Of a stretch of 64,000 nucleotides of DNA, positions 34,216 to 42,732 are shown piece after piece. Under the pieces are notes generated by a model that did not search any database, had not been told where the DNA came from, and saw only the letters and a program-made list of their open reading frames with translations. The translations under genes were made by a program, and so were the position numbers. Where the stretch lies: contig CAKZXA010000028.1 in assembly GCA_937922045.1 (NCBI GenBank), positions 1 to 64,000 on the forward strand, read 5' to 3'. Each line of letters begins with the position of its first letter. Position 1 is the stretch's first letter. This DNA is from an uncultured Acidimicrobiales bacterium. Lineage in GTDB: Bacteria; Actinomycetota; Acidimicrobiia; Acidimicrobiales; SZUA-35.

Positions 34216-35385
34216 ATGATTCCCGATCCGCGCTCACTTCTGGCCTCCTCGTCCTCAGAGTTCCCTGGCCTGGTCCGTCTGCAAACGTCAACGCCGTTGA
34301 TGGCTGGCGTTGCGGCGCGTACGGCAGCCCGGCTCGGCGCCGACCCCCTCGTGGTGCGGGTGGCGTTTCTGGTGCTCGCATCGGCCCTTGGCTTCGGTGT
34401 ACTTGTTTACGGCATCATTTGGTTGTTGAGCGTGGGGCGTCCTGAACCTCAGGCTCGCATCCCGTCGACACGCCACAACCTGGCGATCATGGTGCTCACC
34501 CTGGCTGGTCTCACATGGGTCTCGGGCGAGGCTGCCCTGCCGGTGGCGGTTGTCGTAGCGGTCGCGGTGGTGCTCTTTGGTCTGACTCTGGCCGGCGACC
34601 GGGCCGCAGACCTGTTGGGTTCGGCGGCCATCCGGAGCTCGATCGGGGCTCTGCTCATCGTCGTCGGCCTGGCCACGACGGTTGAAGAAGGGTTCTTTCG
34701 TATCGAGCGCTCCGAGCTGATGCGGCTTGTCATCGCCCTGGTGGTGATCGTGGCTGGTGCTGTGCTCATGGCCTTGCCCTTTGTGCTCGACTTTGCTCGT
34801 TCGGCTCGAGACGATCGGCGAGCCAGGATCCGGGCCGAAGAGAGAGCCGACGTTGCCGCCCACCTTCACGATTCGGTCTTGCAAACGTTGACCCTCATCC
34901 AGAATCGGGCCGATGATCCCAAAGTGATCGCGGCGCTGGCTCATCAGCAGGAACGCGAATTGCGAGACTGGCTTTATGGCGGCCCCGGCGACGAAGGTCC
35001 GCCGAGTACCTTTCGGGCCGCCCTCGTTCAAGCCGCCGCCGAGGTCGAAGACCAGTATCTTCGAGCGATCGAGTGTGTGGTCGTGGGCAACTGTGAACTT
35101 TCGGAGCAAGCCTCGAACGCCGTGGCCGCGGCTCGAGAAGCCATGATCAACGCGGCGAAGTTCGCCGATGTACCTCTTATCTCGGTCTACGCCGAGGTGT
35201 CCGACGAGCAGCTTCGGTGCTTTGTTCGAGATCGTGGCGTTGGCTTCGAACCCGATGCCGTGCCGGCCGATCGTCGCGGCATCACCGATTCGATTCAGGG
35301 TCGAGTGGAGCGTTCGGGCGGCACCGCTCTGATCAAGGCCAAGCTAGGGGAGGGCACCGAGGTGCGTATCGAGGTACCGAGGTGA
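34216..35385 (+). CDS. PspC-domain sensor histidine kinase (LiaS/NarL-type)
   Basis: 389-residue membrane histidine kinase. An N-terminal PspC domain (about 25-75: PLMAGVAARTAARLGADPLVVRVAFLVL) is followed by several TM helices and a HisKA_3-type dimerisation domain with the phospho-acceptor in AAHLHDSVLQTL (about residue 217). The ATPase domain follows (N box AAREAMINAAKF, G box RDRGVGFEP). It probably senses envelope stress and phosphorylates the response regulator encoded next to it. Start 34216 is preceded by AGAGGA at 5 nt spacing. Confidence 0.9.
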   Translation: MIPDPRSLLASSSSEFPGLVRLQTSTPLMAGVAARTAARLGADPLVVRVAFLVLASALGFGVLVYGIIWLLSVGRPEPQARIPSTRHNLAIMVLTLAGLTWVSGEAALPVAVVVAVAVVLFGLTLAGDRAADLLGSAAIRSSIGALLIVVGLATTVEEGFFRIERSELMRLVIALVVIVAGAVLMALPFVLDFARSARDDRRARIRAEERADVAAHLHDSVLQTLTLIQNRADDPKVIAALAHQQERELRDWLYGGPGDEGPPSTFRAALVQAAAEVEDQYLRAIECVVVGNCELSEQASNAVAAAREAMINAAKFADVPLISVYAEVSDEQLRCFVRDRGVGFEPDAVPADRRGITDSIQGRVERSGGTALIKAKLGEGTEVRIEVPR

Positions 35386-35390
35386 GCGCG

Positions 35391-36074
35391 ATGCTTCGCA
35401 CCGTTGTTGTCGACGATCATCAACTCTTTCGCCAGGGCGTCATCTCCGCCATCGCTGACTGTTGTGAGGTGGTCGGCGAGGCCGACGATGTGGCAAGCGC
35501 TGTAGCCATAATCGAACGCGTGCGTCCGGCCGTGGTGTTGCTAGACGTGCACCTCCCGTCGGGTTCGGGAGCTGATGTCATCGCTCGTTTCGATCTCACG
35601 GCAGATGCTGCGCCTCAGTTTCTTGCGCTGTCGGTGTCGGACGCGGCCGAAGACGTGATCGGCCTTGTGCTCGCTGGCGCCCGAGGGTACGTAACGAAGC
35701 GCATCGATGCGGCCGATTTGTGCGAGGCTCTTCGCCAGGTGGCGGCCGGGAATGCGGTCTTCTCACCCAAGCTCGCTGGCTACGTGCTCGACGCCTTTCG
35801 ATCCACGTCGTCCGGTGCTGATGCCGGTGGAGGCGGCGAAACTGGCGACGACGAGTTGAGCGACGACGAGGCCGCTGCCGTCGACACGCTAACCCGCCGA
35901 GAGCGTGAGGTCATGGAGCACCTGGCTCGTGGCTACACGTATAAGGAGATAGCAGCCGAACTCTACATTTCGGATCGCACCGTCGAGAGCCACGCCTCGG
36001 CAGTACTGCGCAAACTGCAGTTGTCGAACCGTCACGAGCTTGCCCATTGGGCCACCCGCAACCGTCTGGTCTGA
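35391..36074 (+). CDS. NarL/LuxR-family response regulator
   Basis: 227-residue response regulator. The receiver domain has acidic residues VVDDH, phospho-acceptor Asp52 in VVLLDVHLP and the conserved Lys in YVTKRI. An acidic linker (about 140-160) leads to a LuxR HTH (LTRREREVMEHLARGYTYKEIAAELYISDRTVESH). It partners the adjacent kinase. GAGGTG stands 6 nt before ATG 35391; an in-frame GTG at 35382 overlapping the kinase stop is an alternative. It likely controls envelope-stress genes, possibly including the divergent PspC gene. Confidence 0.92.
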   Translation: MLRTVVVDDHQLFRQGVISAIADCCEVVGEADDVASAVAIIERVRPAVVLLDVHLPSGSGADVIARFDLTADAAPQFLALSVSDAAEDVIGLVLAGARGYVTKRIDAADLCEALRQVAAGNAVFSPKLAGYVLDAFRSTSSGADAGGGGETGDDELSDDEAAAVDTLTRREREVMEHLARGYTYKEIAAELYISDRTVESHASAVLRKLQLSNRHELAHWATRNRLV

Positions 36075-36150
36075 AACGCTGTTGCTGGGTTCAGAACTTC
36101 GGAACTCTAAGGGACAAGAAGTGCTGTATCTCGGTTGATGCTCGCCGGGC

Positions 36151-36156
36151 TAGCCT
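36151..36156 (+). promoter_or_regulatory. -10 hexamer TAGCCT, leaderless start at 36165
   Basis: TAGCCT is followed after 8 nt by ATG 36165. Confidence 0.6.
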
Positions 36157-36164
36157 TCGGGGGC

Positions 36165-37121
36165 ATGAGTGAGATCACGATCCTCGATGGGGGTATGGGC
36201 AAGGAACTGAGGCGGATCGGTGCCCCGTTTCGCCAGCCGGAATGGTCGGCGCTGGCCCTGCTGGAAAGCCCAGATCACGTAGCCGAAGCTCACCGCAACT
36301 TCATCAACGCTGGGGCCCAGGTCATCATCACCAACACCTACAGCGTGGTGCCCTACCACCTCGGTGCCGAGCGCTTCGACGAGCGAGGTCGGGAACTGGC
36401 CGAGCTGGCAGCCCGCACCGCTCGAGCCGAGGCCGCCGCGGTCCCCCATCCGGTGCAGGTTGCCGGGTCGCTACCACCGCTCTTCGGCTCCTACGAGCCA
36501 GAGGCTTTCCAACCCGATGCCGCCCCTGCCCTCTGGCGAACCCTGATCGAAGCCCAGGCCGATCACGTCGACTTCTGGGTGGGCGAAACGATCTCCAGCA
36601 CCGAAGAACTGGCAACGCTGATGGCGACCTTGGCCGAGACCGCCGAAACGAGCCGAGGATCGGGTCCGGCCCCAGTCGTCTGGGCATCGTTCACACTGGG
36701 CGACCATCTCGTCGACGGAAAGGCCGAGCTGCGCTCGGGCCAGTCGATGACAACGATGTGGGAAGCGCTCGTCAACCTTCCAGCGGTCGCCGACCAGCAG
36801 CTCGACCTTCAAGCGGTGCTCTTCAACTGTGCCCAGCCCGAGGTCATCACCGAAGCCCTGCGAGAGCTGGTCTCCGTCGACGGGGTTGCATCCAGCGGGA
36901 TCCGCCTAGGGGCCTATGCCAACGCCTTCACCGTCGCCGCCCTCGGCGACCCCGACTACGCCTCCAACACCGTGATCAATGAGCGGCGCACCGATCTGAC
37001 CACCGACCGCTACGCCGAGCTGGTCGGCGAGTGGATCGACGCCGGCGCAACCATCGTCGGCGGTTGCTGCGACATCTACGCCGACGACATCGCCGAACTG
37101 GTCCAACGCTTCGGTTCCTGA
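36165..37121 (+). CDS. Homocysteine S-methyltransferase family protein
   Basis: 318-residue TIM-barrel methyltransferase with zinc ligands in LFNCAQPEV and VGGCCDIY, and N-terminal DGGMGKELRR. Members move a methyl group from S-methylmethionine, SAM or betaine-like donors to homocysteine to make methionine; which donor is used here is unknown. It could relate to the one-carbon chemistry of the FAD/GcvT-MttB cluster, but it is 20 kb away. The start is fixed by TAGCCT 8 nt upstream. Confidence 0.9.
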   Translation: MSEITILDGGMGKELRRIGAPFRQPEWSALALLESPDHVAEAHRNFINAGAQVIITNTYSVVPYHLGAERFDERGRELAELAARTARAEAAAVPHPVQVAGSLPPLFGSYEPEAFQPDAAPALWRTLIEAQADHVDFWVGETISSTEELATLMATLAETAETSRGSGPAPVVWASFTLGDHLVDGKAELRSGQSMTTMWEALVNLPAVADQQLDLQAVLFNCAQPEVITEALRELVSVDGVASSGIRLGAYANAFTVAALGDPDYASNTVINERRTDLTTDRYAELVGEWIDAGATIVGGCCDIYADDIAELVQRFGS

Positions 37122-37157
37122 ACGCAGCCGATCAAGCGGTTGATCAGCCCCGAGCCC

Positions 37158-37163
37158 TAGAGT
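37158..37163 (+). promoter_or_regulatory. -10 hexamer TAGAGT, leaderless start at 37170
   Basis: TAGAGT is followed after 6 nt by ATG 37170. Confidence 0.65.
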
Positions 37164-37169
37164 GGCTCG

Positions 37170-37535
37170 ATGGCAGCTGACCAGATCAAGCGGATCAAGA
37201 CGACGGAGCGCTCAAGCGCCATCGTCATCAACAATGGCATCGTCTATCTCTCAGGCCAGGTGGCCGAAGATCCTGATGCCGACATTCAAGAGCAAACCCG
37301 TTCGACGTTGGCTCGGGTCGATGCCTTGCTGGCCGAAGCCGGTTCGGATCGTTCACACCTGCTGTCGGCCACCATCTATCTGCGCGACATCGACAACCAC
37401 TTCGCCCTGATGAACGAGGTGTGGAACGACTGGGTGCCAACCGGCCACGGCCCGGCCCGAGCGTGTGTGCAAGCTCACCTGGGTCGAACAGCACTTCTGG
37501 TCGAGGTATGCGTTATCGCTGCCCTTGCCGAGTGA
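37170..37535 (+). CDS. RidA/YjgF/Rid family protein
   Basis: 121-residue Rid-family protein (NNGIVYLSGQVAEDPDADI, LLAEAGSDRSHLLSATIYLRDI, GHGPARACVQAHL with the conserved Arg of the substrate pocket). RidA proteins hydrolyse reactive enamine/imine intermediates formed by PLP enzymes; other Rid subgroups act in catabolic pathways. It is monocistronic with its own leaderless promoter and converges with the flavin monooxygenase-like gene. Confidence 0.9.
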   Translation: MAADQIKRIKTTERSSAIVINNGIVYLSGQVAEDPDADIQEQTRSTLARVDALLAEAGSDRSHLLSATIYLRDIDNHFALMNEVWNDWVPTGHGPARACVQAHLGRTALLVEVCVIAALAE

Positions 37536-37572
37536 CTGGCTGGCGATGCCGCGGCCGCCGTTCCGGACCCAC

Positions 37573-38769
37573 TTAGAAAGGCTCGAGGTCTTCGCCGAGC
37601 ACGAAGCGCCCAAGTTGGTGATGGACCCGGTCTTGGTGAGCGTTGATGTGGAGTGGCATGGCCTGGAAATCACGCCATCGACGGTTGAAATCGCCGCTCT
37701 CTCGCAGCCCGTTTCCACCTAGGGAGCGCAGCACGAGCCCGAGGGCGTCGCCGAGCTGGCTTAGCGCTGAGGAGGCCAGCACCATCTGTCGGAGATAGTC
37801 GGCTTCGTCGGGGATGATCTCGGCGTCGATGCGAGCATCGACCTCTCGACAAGCGGTTGTCATGGTGGCTTCAGCGGCGGCGACGAGGGCGGCAGCGTGG
37901 CCGAGGTTGACCTGGATGGTTGGCCTCGTCGCCATCACCTTCCCCATGATCGAGCGACGATCGCGGATGGATTCGATCGCATCTTGAACCGCGGCTCGAA
38001 CGACCCCGACGCCCATCCAGCCGAGCCAGATATCGGATAACCCAACCCAGTCTTCGCGGTAGCGAGGTGAGACGACCGGCACCGCCCGAAGCGATTCGGC
38101 TCGGTTGGCCCCGAACCATTGAACGCAGCGGTCGAGCGGCACCACCACATCGGTGTAATGAATGTCGTCGGTGGCGGATGCCCGCACCGCGTTGCCATCC
38201 CACGTTGGTGGGATCTCAACCCCCTGCTGATCGATGGCCACCACCGTGAAGCGAATGTCCATCGGTTCAAGGCGATTGCCCTCGGGATCGCAGAGGACAA
38301 ACGCGGTGCCAGCCCAATCGGCGTAGCGTCCGCCGGAGCTGAAGGCGCCCCGACCGTTGAGTCGCACCTTGTCGCCCTCGATGATGCCCCGAACCCCTGA
38401 ACCAGCGCCAGCGGGGAAACAGACCCATTCCCGATTGCCGACGATGGTGGCGAGAAGATCGTGATGGTCGGGGCCGAGGGTTCCGACGAAGAGATGGAAG
38501 ACGGCCAGGTGGTTCCACAGCGTCCACGCGGTGCTGGTGCAGTTGGCGGCCACCGCTTCAAGCTCGCGTCCGATCTGCAGGATCGGGGCTTCGGTGCCTC
38601 CGATGGCTGCGGTCGCGTTCAACGTCATCACGTCTGATGCCTTGATTGCCTCGATCAGCCTCGGGTCGAGATGTCTGGATTCGTCGGCCTTGGCGGCCTG
38701 GTCGGCCATCATCGTCAACAACGGATCGACGGTCCGGGCCGGACCCGGCGGAAAGAAGGCCGAGGACAT
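37573..38769 (-). CDS. Acyl-CoA dehydrogenase-fold flavin monooxygenase (HsaA/DszC-like)
   Basis: 398-residue protein with the acyl-CoA dehydrogenase fold but the features of the group D flavin monooxygenases: LNATAAIGGTEAPILQIGRELEAVAANCTSTAW and FPAGAGSGVRGIIEGDKVRLNGRGAFSSGG, and a C-terminal helical domain ending in SLGGNGLRESGDFNRRWRDFQAMPLHINAHQD. It probably hydroxylates an aromatic or heterocyclic substrate using reduced flavin from a separate reductase, which is not encoded nearby. Start 38769 is supported by TAGTGT 6 nt upstream. It is divergent from the broken questin-oxidase-like gene. Confidence 0.85.
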   Translation of the reverse strand: MSSAFFPPGPARTVDPLLTMMADQAAKADESRHLDPRLIEAIKASDVMTLNATAAIGGTEAPILQIGRELEAVAANCTSTAWTLWNHLAVFHLFVGTLGPDHHDLLATIVGNREWVCFPAGAGSGVRGIIEGDKVRLNGRGAFSSGGRYADWAGTAFVLCDPEGNRLEPMDIRFTVVAIDQQGVEIPPTWDGNAVRASATDDIHYTDVVVPLDRCVQWFGANRAESLRAVPVVSPRYREDWVGLSDIWLGWMGVGVVRAAVQDAIESIRDRRSIMGKVMATRPTIQVNLGHAAALVAAAEATMTTACREVDARIDAEIIPDEADYLRQMVLASSALSQLGDALGLVLRSLGGNGLRESGDFNRRWRDFQAMPLHINAHQDRVHHQLGRFVLGEDLEPF

Positions 38770-38775
38770 GAATCG

Positions 38776-38781
38776 ACACTA
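38776..38781 (-). promoter_or_regulatory. -10 hexamer TAGTGT, leaderless start at 38769
   Basis: On the minus strand TAGTGT is followed after 6 nt by the ATG at 38769. Confidence 0.6.
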
Positions 38782-38854
38782 CCGCTCAGCCCGAATTCGG
38801 CCCAGTCCAGAAAGCGCTTGACCTCAAGTGAACTTAAGATTGCATGATTGACTC

Positions 38855-39867
38855 ATGAAAGAAACCGTGAAACAAGCCGTGAAAGAATCAGGAGCAATGA
38901 CCGAGGTGGATGTGGCCCTCACCCGGCTACTGGCGTTCAGGCCCGAGTTTGGTGGCGGACTGTCGAACCACGGGCCGATGGCGCTCGAAGCTCTGGAGTC
39001 GCTCGGCGCCCACTGGCTCGTCGAGGATTTCGTCGTACCTTATATACAGCGGCTCGAAATATACAGCGGCTCGAACCAACCGATCAGCCATACCTCGCGT
39101 TTGCCACCGCCGACGATTGGGCCGAGCGCCTCGCTGACGCCGTCGGCCCAGACCTGGCCAAGGTCGGCGGCGCTGCGGGCCACAAGCTCCTTCGGCTCGC
39201 CCACGCTGTGCGCTCGGTCGGCCGGTCGCCAAGCGAGCCTCGCCGCCGAGAGCTGACCGCAGCCATCAACTATCTGGCCGCCGGTCGTGGTCTCCCTGGG
39301 CCGAGCGCCCTTTCGGGCACCAGCTCACTCTCGGAGGTGCTCGAAGGTCTGCCGCGGCTTGAACCGCACCAGCGCCGTGAGGGCCTACTCACCTTCAACT
39401 TGCATGCTGCGGCCACGCTCGCTGCCTTCGACGAGGCGATGACGTCATTGGCGCCAGCGCCCGCCGGATCGATCGGCGATCGCTTTGATCAGCTCGCCCT
39501 GGTCGCCGGAGCGGCGATGCTGCGCAACCTTGGCAACGGACTCGATGCCTTTACGATGCTGCACGGCGTCACGGTTTCGACGATGGCATCGGAACTGCTG
39601 CCGTACCTTCCCGAGGATGGGAGGCGCCAACTCGAAGCCGCCGTTGTCGGCTTTGTGGTAGCCGCCATCATCGGCTTCGATATGAACCCGCTCGACACCG
39701 TTTCCTACGAACCGACAACCACCGAACCGATCGTCGAGCTGGCGATGCGAGTGGCGTCCTCGCTCGACGACCACGACATCAAGTTTGCTGCCGTGTGCCG
39801 AGAGCTGGCCGAGCGCAGGCCGGAGGCATTGGTCCAGATCAGGGCCATGCTGGAGAGCCAGATCTGA
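38855..39867 (+). pseudogene. Questin-oxidase-like (DUF4243) gene broken by a 17-bp tandem duplication
   Basis: The N-terminal part (MTEVDVALTRLLAFRPEFGG ... VEDFVVPYIQRLE) is in one frame and the remainder (PTDQPYLAFATADDWAERLADAVGP ... RAMLESQI) is in another. The switch coincides with an exact 17-bp tandem duplication at 39042-39075. Removing one copy joins the halves as PYIQRLE-PTDQPYLAF with no other change, giving one protein of about 331 residues. The restored product resembles the questin oxidase-like family of presumed Baeyer-Villiger-type or cofactor-poor oxygenases. As written the product would stop shortly after the frameshift, or the gene would yield two fragments. The rest of the gene is otherwise clean, so the lesion is recent or a sequencing/assembly error. 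Confidence 0.85.
39042..39075 (+). repeat. 17-bp exact tandem duplication causing a frameshift
   Basis: ATATACAGCGGCTCGAA occurs twice without gap (39042-39058 and 39059-39075). 17 is not a multiple of three, so reading shifts to the frame that encodes the rest of the protein only after the duplication. Confidence 0.95.
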
Positions 39868-39893
39868 ACTCCTCAGTGCACGCCCGGTGGGGC

Positions 39894-39899
39894 TAGGGT
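39894..39899 (+). promoter_or_regulatory. -10 hexamer TAGGGT, leaderless start at 39908
   Basis: TAGGGT is followed after 8 nt by ATG 39908. Confidence 0.6.
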
Positions 39900-39907
39900 T
39901 GTGGCCT

Positions 39908-42196
39908 ATGAGCATTCTGGGAACGCGTGTAATTCGAGTTGAAGACCCCGATCTGCTGACCGTGGGTGGTATGTATGTGGAAGATCTGGCACCGGCCGAT
40001 TCCCTCTTCGCCACCTTCGTTCGCTCGACGATGGCTCACGCCAAGATCTCGGTAGACACCTCTGGCGCCGCTTCGGAGCCTGGTGTTGTGGCCGTCTACA
40101 CCGCAGCAGATCTCGACCTCAGCCCTGTCGCCCCCTCGGTCGGCATGCTCAACCAGGAGATGAAGCAGGCATGGCTCGCCTCCGAGCGAGTTCGATACGT
40201 GGGCCAACCGATAGCGATCGTGGTAACGACCTCCCGTGACGCCGGCTACGACGCGGTCGAGATGGTCGACGTCGACTACGATCCCTTGCCCGCAGTGGTA
40301 GCGATGAGCGAGGCCGAGGCGTCGGAAACCATCCTCTACCCCGAGGCCGGAACCAACGTCTGTTTCAGCATGCCTTCGAGCCTGGCTGACGAGGCCGCCG
40401 AGGCTGCGATGTTCGCCGACTGCGAGGTGACCGTCACGATGAACTTCCGTAACCAGCGAGTCGCCGCCTGTGCCATCGAACCTCGCGCCGCAGTGGCCAA
40501 GTGGGGCACCACCGACGATGGGCGCGAACATCTCACCCAGTGGTCGACCACCCAGAACGCCCATGGCACCCGAGATGCATTGGCTGCTGCGCTTGGCCTG
40601 GAGAACGATCAGATTCGGGTGATCTGCCCCGATGTCGGCGGCGGATTTGGCGCCAAGAACGGACGCTACCCCGAACACATCGTCACCTCGGTGGCCGCCC
40701 GCAAGCTGGGCCAGCCGGTGCGTTGGATCGAAACCCGCTCCGACTCGATGCTCGGTCTCGCCCACGGCCGGGCCTGTGAATTCACGGCCACGATCGGCGG
40801 CACCAAAGACGGCCGGATCCTGGCCTACAAGGTCCACATGTTGCAGGATGGTGGCGCCTTCCCCGAGATCGGCGCCCTGCTGCCCTTCATCACCAAGACG
40901 GTGACGTCTGGCCCCTACGACATCGCTAAGGTCGATTTCTCCTCGACGTCGGTGGTTACCAACACGGTGCCCGTCGGTGCCTATCGAGGAGCCGGGCGGC
41001 CGGAAGCCACCGCTGCCGTCGAGCGCATGGTCGACCGCTTTGCCGCCGAGGTCGAGCTCGACCCGATCGCGGTGCGTCGCATGAACCTCATCGCTCCCGA
41101 GGCCTTTCCCCATAAGACCCCGACCGGGGCCGACATGGATTCCGGCGAGTACAACAAGGCGATCGACGCCGTGCTGGACCACGTCGACTACGACGCCCTG
41201 CGCGCCGATCAGGCTGCCCGCCGCAACGACCCGACCAAGCCTCTTCTCGGCCTGGGTTGGTGTGTCTACATCGAGATCGCCAACCCGATGGGCAACGGCG
41301 AATTTGGATCGATCGAGGTGCGCCCCGACGGCACAGCCTTGGTGCTGACCGGTTCGTCGGCGCACGGCCAGGGACACCACACAGCTTTCGCCCAGGTGGC
41401 CGCCGACATGACCGGCATCCCGTTTGAGAAGATCGAGGTTCGACACGGCGACACCGACGAGGTCGAGCGTGGCGGTGGAACGGGTGGTTCCAAGTCGCTC
41501 CAGGTCGGCGGGTCGGCTGTCTACCAGGCCAGCGAAGCGCTGGTAGAAAAGGCGAAGGACATCGCCGCCTCGCTGCTCGAAGCCAACCCTGACGACATCA
41601 CCCTCGACGTGACCTCCGGCAGTTTCCATGTGGCTGGCACCCCCGCCATCGCCACCGGCTGGGCCGACGTGGCCGCCCAAGCCACCGCCGAGTCCGACGA
41701 CCCGTTCTTGGCCACCGCCGATTTCAAGCCCCCAGCTGCCACCTATCCCTTTGGCGCCCACCTGTCGGTGGTCGAGGTAGACCGTGATACGGGCGAGGTC
41801 ACGGTGATTCGTCACGTGAGTTGCGACGACTGTGGCGTGATCGCCAACCCCCTGATCGTCGATGGCCAGGTGCACGGTGGCGTAGCCTCTGGCATCGCCC
41901 AGGCATTGATGGAGGAGTTCCACTACGACGCCGACGGCAACCCGCTTACGGCCAACTTCATGAACTACGGCCTGGTCTCGGCCGCCGAGCTGCCAAGCTT
42001 CGAGCGCATCGAGATGGAGACGCCGACCGACAGGAACCCGCTCGGAGCCAAAGGCATCGGTGAATCGGGCACGATCGGTGCCACGCCAGCGGTGCAGCAC
42101 GCGGTGATCGATGCGCTCTCCCACCTCGGGGTGCGCCACGTCGACATCCCCGTGACCGCCGAACGAGTGTGGCGAACCATGCAAGACCACCGCTAG
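39908..42196 (+). CDS. Molybdenum hydroxylase large subunit (xanthine dehydrogenase/CoxL form II-like)
   Basis: 762-residue catalytic subunit of the xanthine oxidase family. It shows the N-terminal a/b hammerhead domain (VEDLAPADSLFATFVRSTMAHAKI, VRYVGQPIAIVV), molybdopterin-binding segments (DVGGGFGAKNGRYPEH, SSAHGQGHH) and the active-site Glu in AKGIGESGTIG. The signature loop reads GAYRGAGRP, not the AYRCSFR of true (form I) CO dehydrogenase, so it is a form II-type enzyme that probably hydroxylates an N-heterocycle or aldehyde. The FAD (medium) and iron-sulphur (small) subunits are not adjacent. Start 39908 follows TAGGGT by 8 nt. Confidence 0.88.
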   Translation: MSILGTRVIRVEDPDLLTVGGMYVEDLAPADSLFATFVRSTMAHAKISVDTSGAASEPGVVAVYTAADLDLSPVAPSVGMLNQEMKQAWLASERVRYVGQPIAIVVTTSRDAGYDAVEMVDVDYDPLPAVVAMSEAEASETILYPEAGTNVCFSMPSSLADEAAEAAMFADCEVTVTMNFRNQRVAACAIEPRAAVAKWGTTDDGREHLTQWSTTQNAHGTRDALAAALGLENDQIRVICPDVGGGFGAKNGRYPEHIVTSVAARKLGQPVRWIETRSDSMLGLAHGRACEFTATIGGTKDGRILAYKVHMLQDGGAFPEIGALLPFITKTVTSGPYDIAKVDFSSTSVVTNTVPVGAYRGAGRPEATAAVERMVDRFAAEVELDPIAVRRMNLIAPEAFPHKTPTGADMDSGEYNKAIDAVLDHVDYDALRADQAARRNDPTKPLLGLGWCVYIEIANPMGNGEFGSIEVRPDGTALVLTGSSAHGQGHHTAFAQVAADMTGIPFEKIEVRHGDTDEVERGGGTGGSKSLQVGGSAVYQASEALVEKAKDIAASLLEANPDDITLDVTSGSFHVAGTPAIATGWADVAAQATAESDDPFLATADFKPPAATYPFGAHLSVVEVDRDTGEVTVIRHVSCDDCGVIANPLIVDGQVHGGVASGIAQALMEEFHYDADGNPLTANFMNYGLVSAAELPSFERIEMETPTDRNPLGAKGIGESGTIGATPAVQHAVIDALSHLGVRHVDIPVTAERVWRTMQDHR

Positions 42197-42283
42197 CCTG
42201 CGCTTGAGCCGACGGTTGTTGGGCATGGACTTGAAGAGGCGGCTCTTGGTCAGCTCGGCTCATCGGTGATTTGGTGCACGGCG

Positions 42284-42571
42284 ATGAATGTCGCCTATCT
42301 GCGAAACCACGGGCCTGAAGATGTGGTGGACCCGGGGAGTGGCTGCATCGATCTCGTCGTCGACGTGAACCCGTCGAACCAGACGATGAGCGTCGCCTTT
42401 GAAGGCAACGATCTGCTCCGATTTACGTCCACCGGTGAAACGAGTTGGCGCGTGGTTGAGACCACGCTCCCACCGCGGCCGCTTGGCGCCGACCTCGGCG
42501 CTTCGCTGGTAGCCGTCGCCGAGCTGCTCGACCCTTTCTGCCGAGATCTCGTCGTGCTGCGCCCTAGCTAG
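42284..42571 (+). CDS. Small hypothetical protein
   Basis: 95-residue frame with good third-position GC (MNVAYLRNHGPEDVVDPGSG ... LLDPFCRDLVVLRPS). There is no TM segment and no recognised family; an alternate in-frame start at 42266 adds six residues. It fills the space between the molybdenum hydroxylase gene and the 42593 inverted repeat, which may act as its terminator. Coding status is plausible rather than certain. Confidence 0.5.
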   Translation: MNVAYLRNHGPEDVVDPGSGCIDLVVDVNPSNQTMSVAFEGNDLLRFTSTGETSWRVVETTLPPRPLGADLGASLVAVAELLDPFCRDLVVLRPS

Positions 42572-42592
42572 CGGTTTGTCGGGGCCGGATCT

Positions 42593-42646
42593 GCCGTTCT
42601 GTGCGCCCTGCGCCCCGCAAGCGGGGGCTGGAGCGCACAGAACGGC
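42593..42646. repeat. Strong nested inverted repeat upstream of the AbiEi/DUF559 gene
   Basis: Perfect 14-bp arms GCCGTTCTGTGCGC (42593-42606) and GCGCACAGAACGGC (42633-42646) enclose an inner stem CCCCGC/GCGGGG (42613-42618 and 42621-42626). There is no T-run. Most of the right half recurs at 43687-43711 on the other side of the gene. Confidence 0.9.
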
Positions 42647-42732
42647 GATAGTTGGAGATAGTCGGGGTTCGGGCGAGGGTTGGGCAGCGCCAGAATTTCG
42701 TGAGTGTCACAGCGGCTGGCGATCATGGGTCG

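Noticed and set aside
39908-42196. A true aerobic carbon monoxide dehydrogenase large subunit
   Set aside because: The active-site loop is GAYRGAGRP instead of the AYRCSFR signature of form I CO dehydrogenase, and partner subunits are absent.
39893-42226. A 777-codon minus-strand open frame opposite the molybdenum hydroxylase gene
   Set aside because: Its His/Gly/Asp-rich translation has no fold-like pattern; the plus-strand gene is unmistakable.
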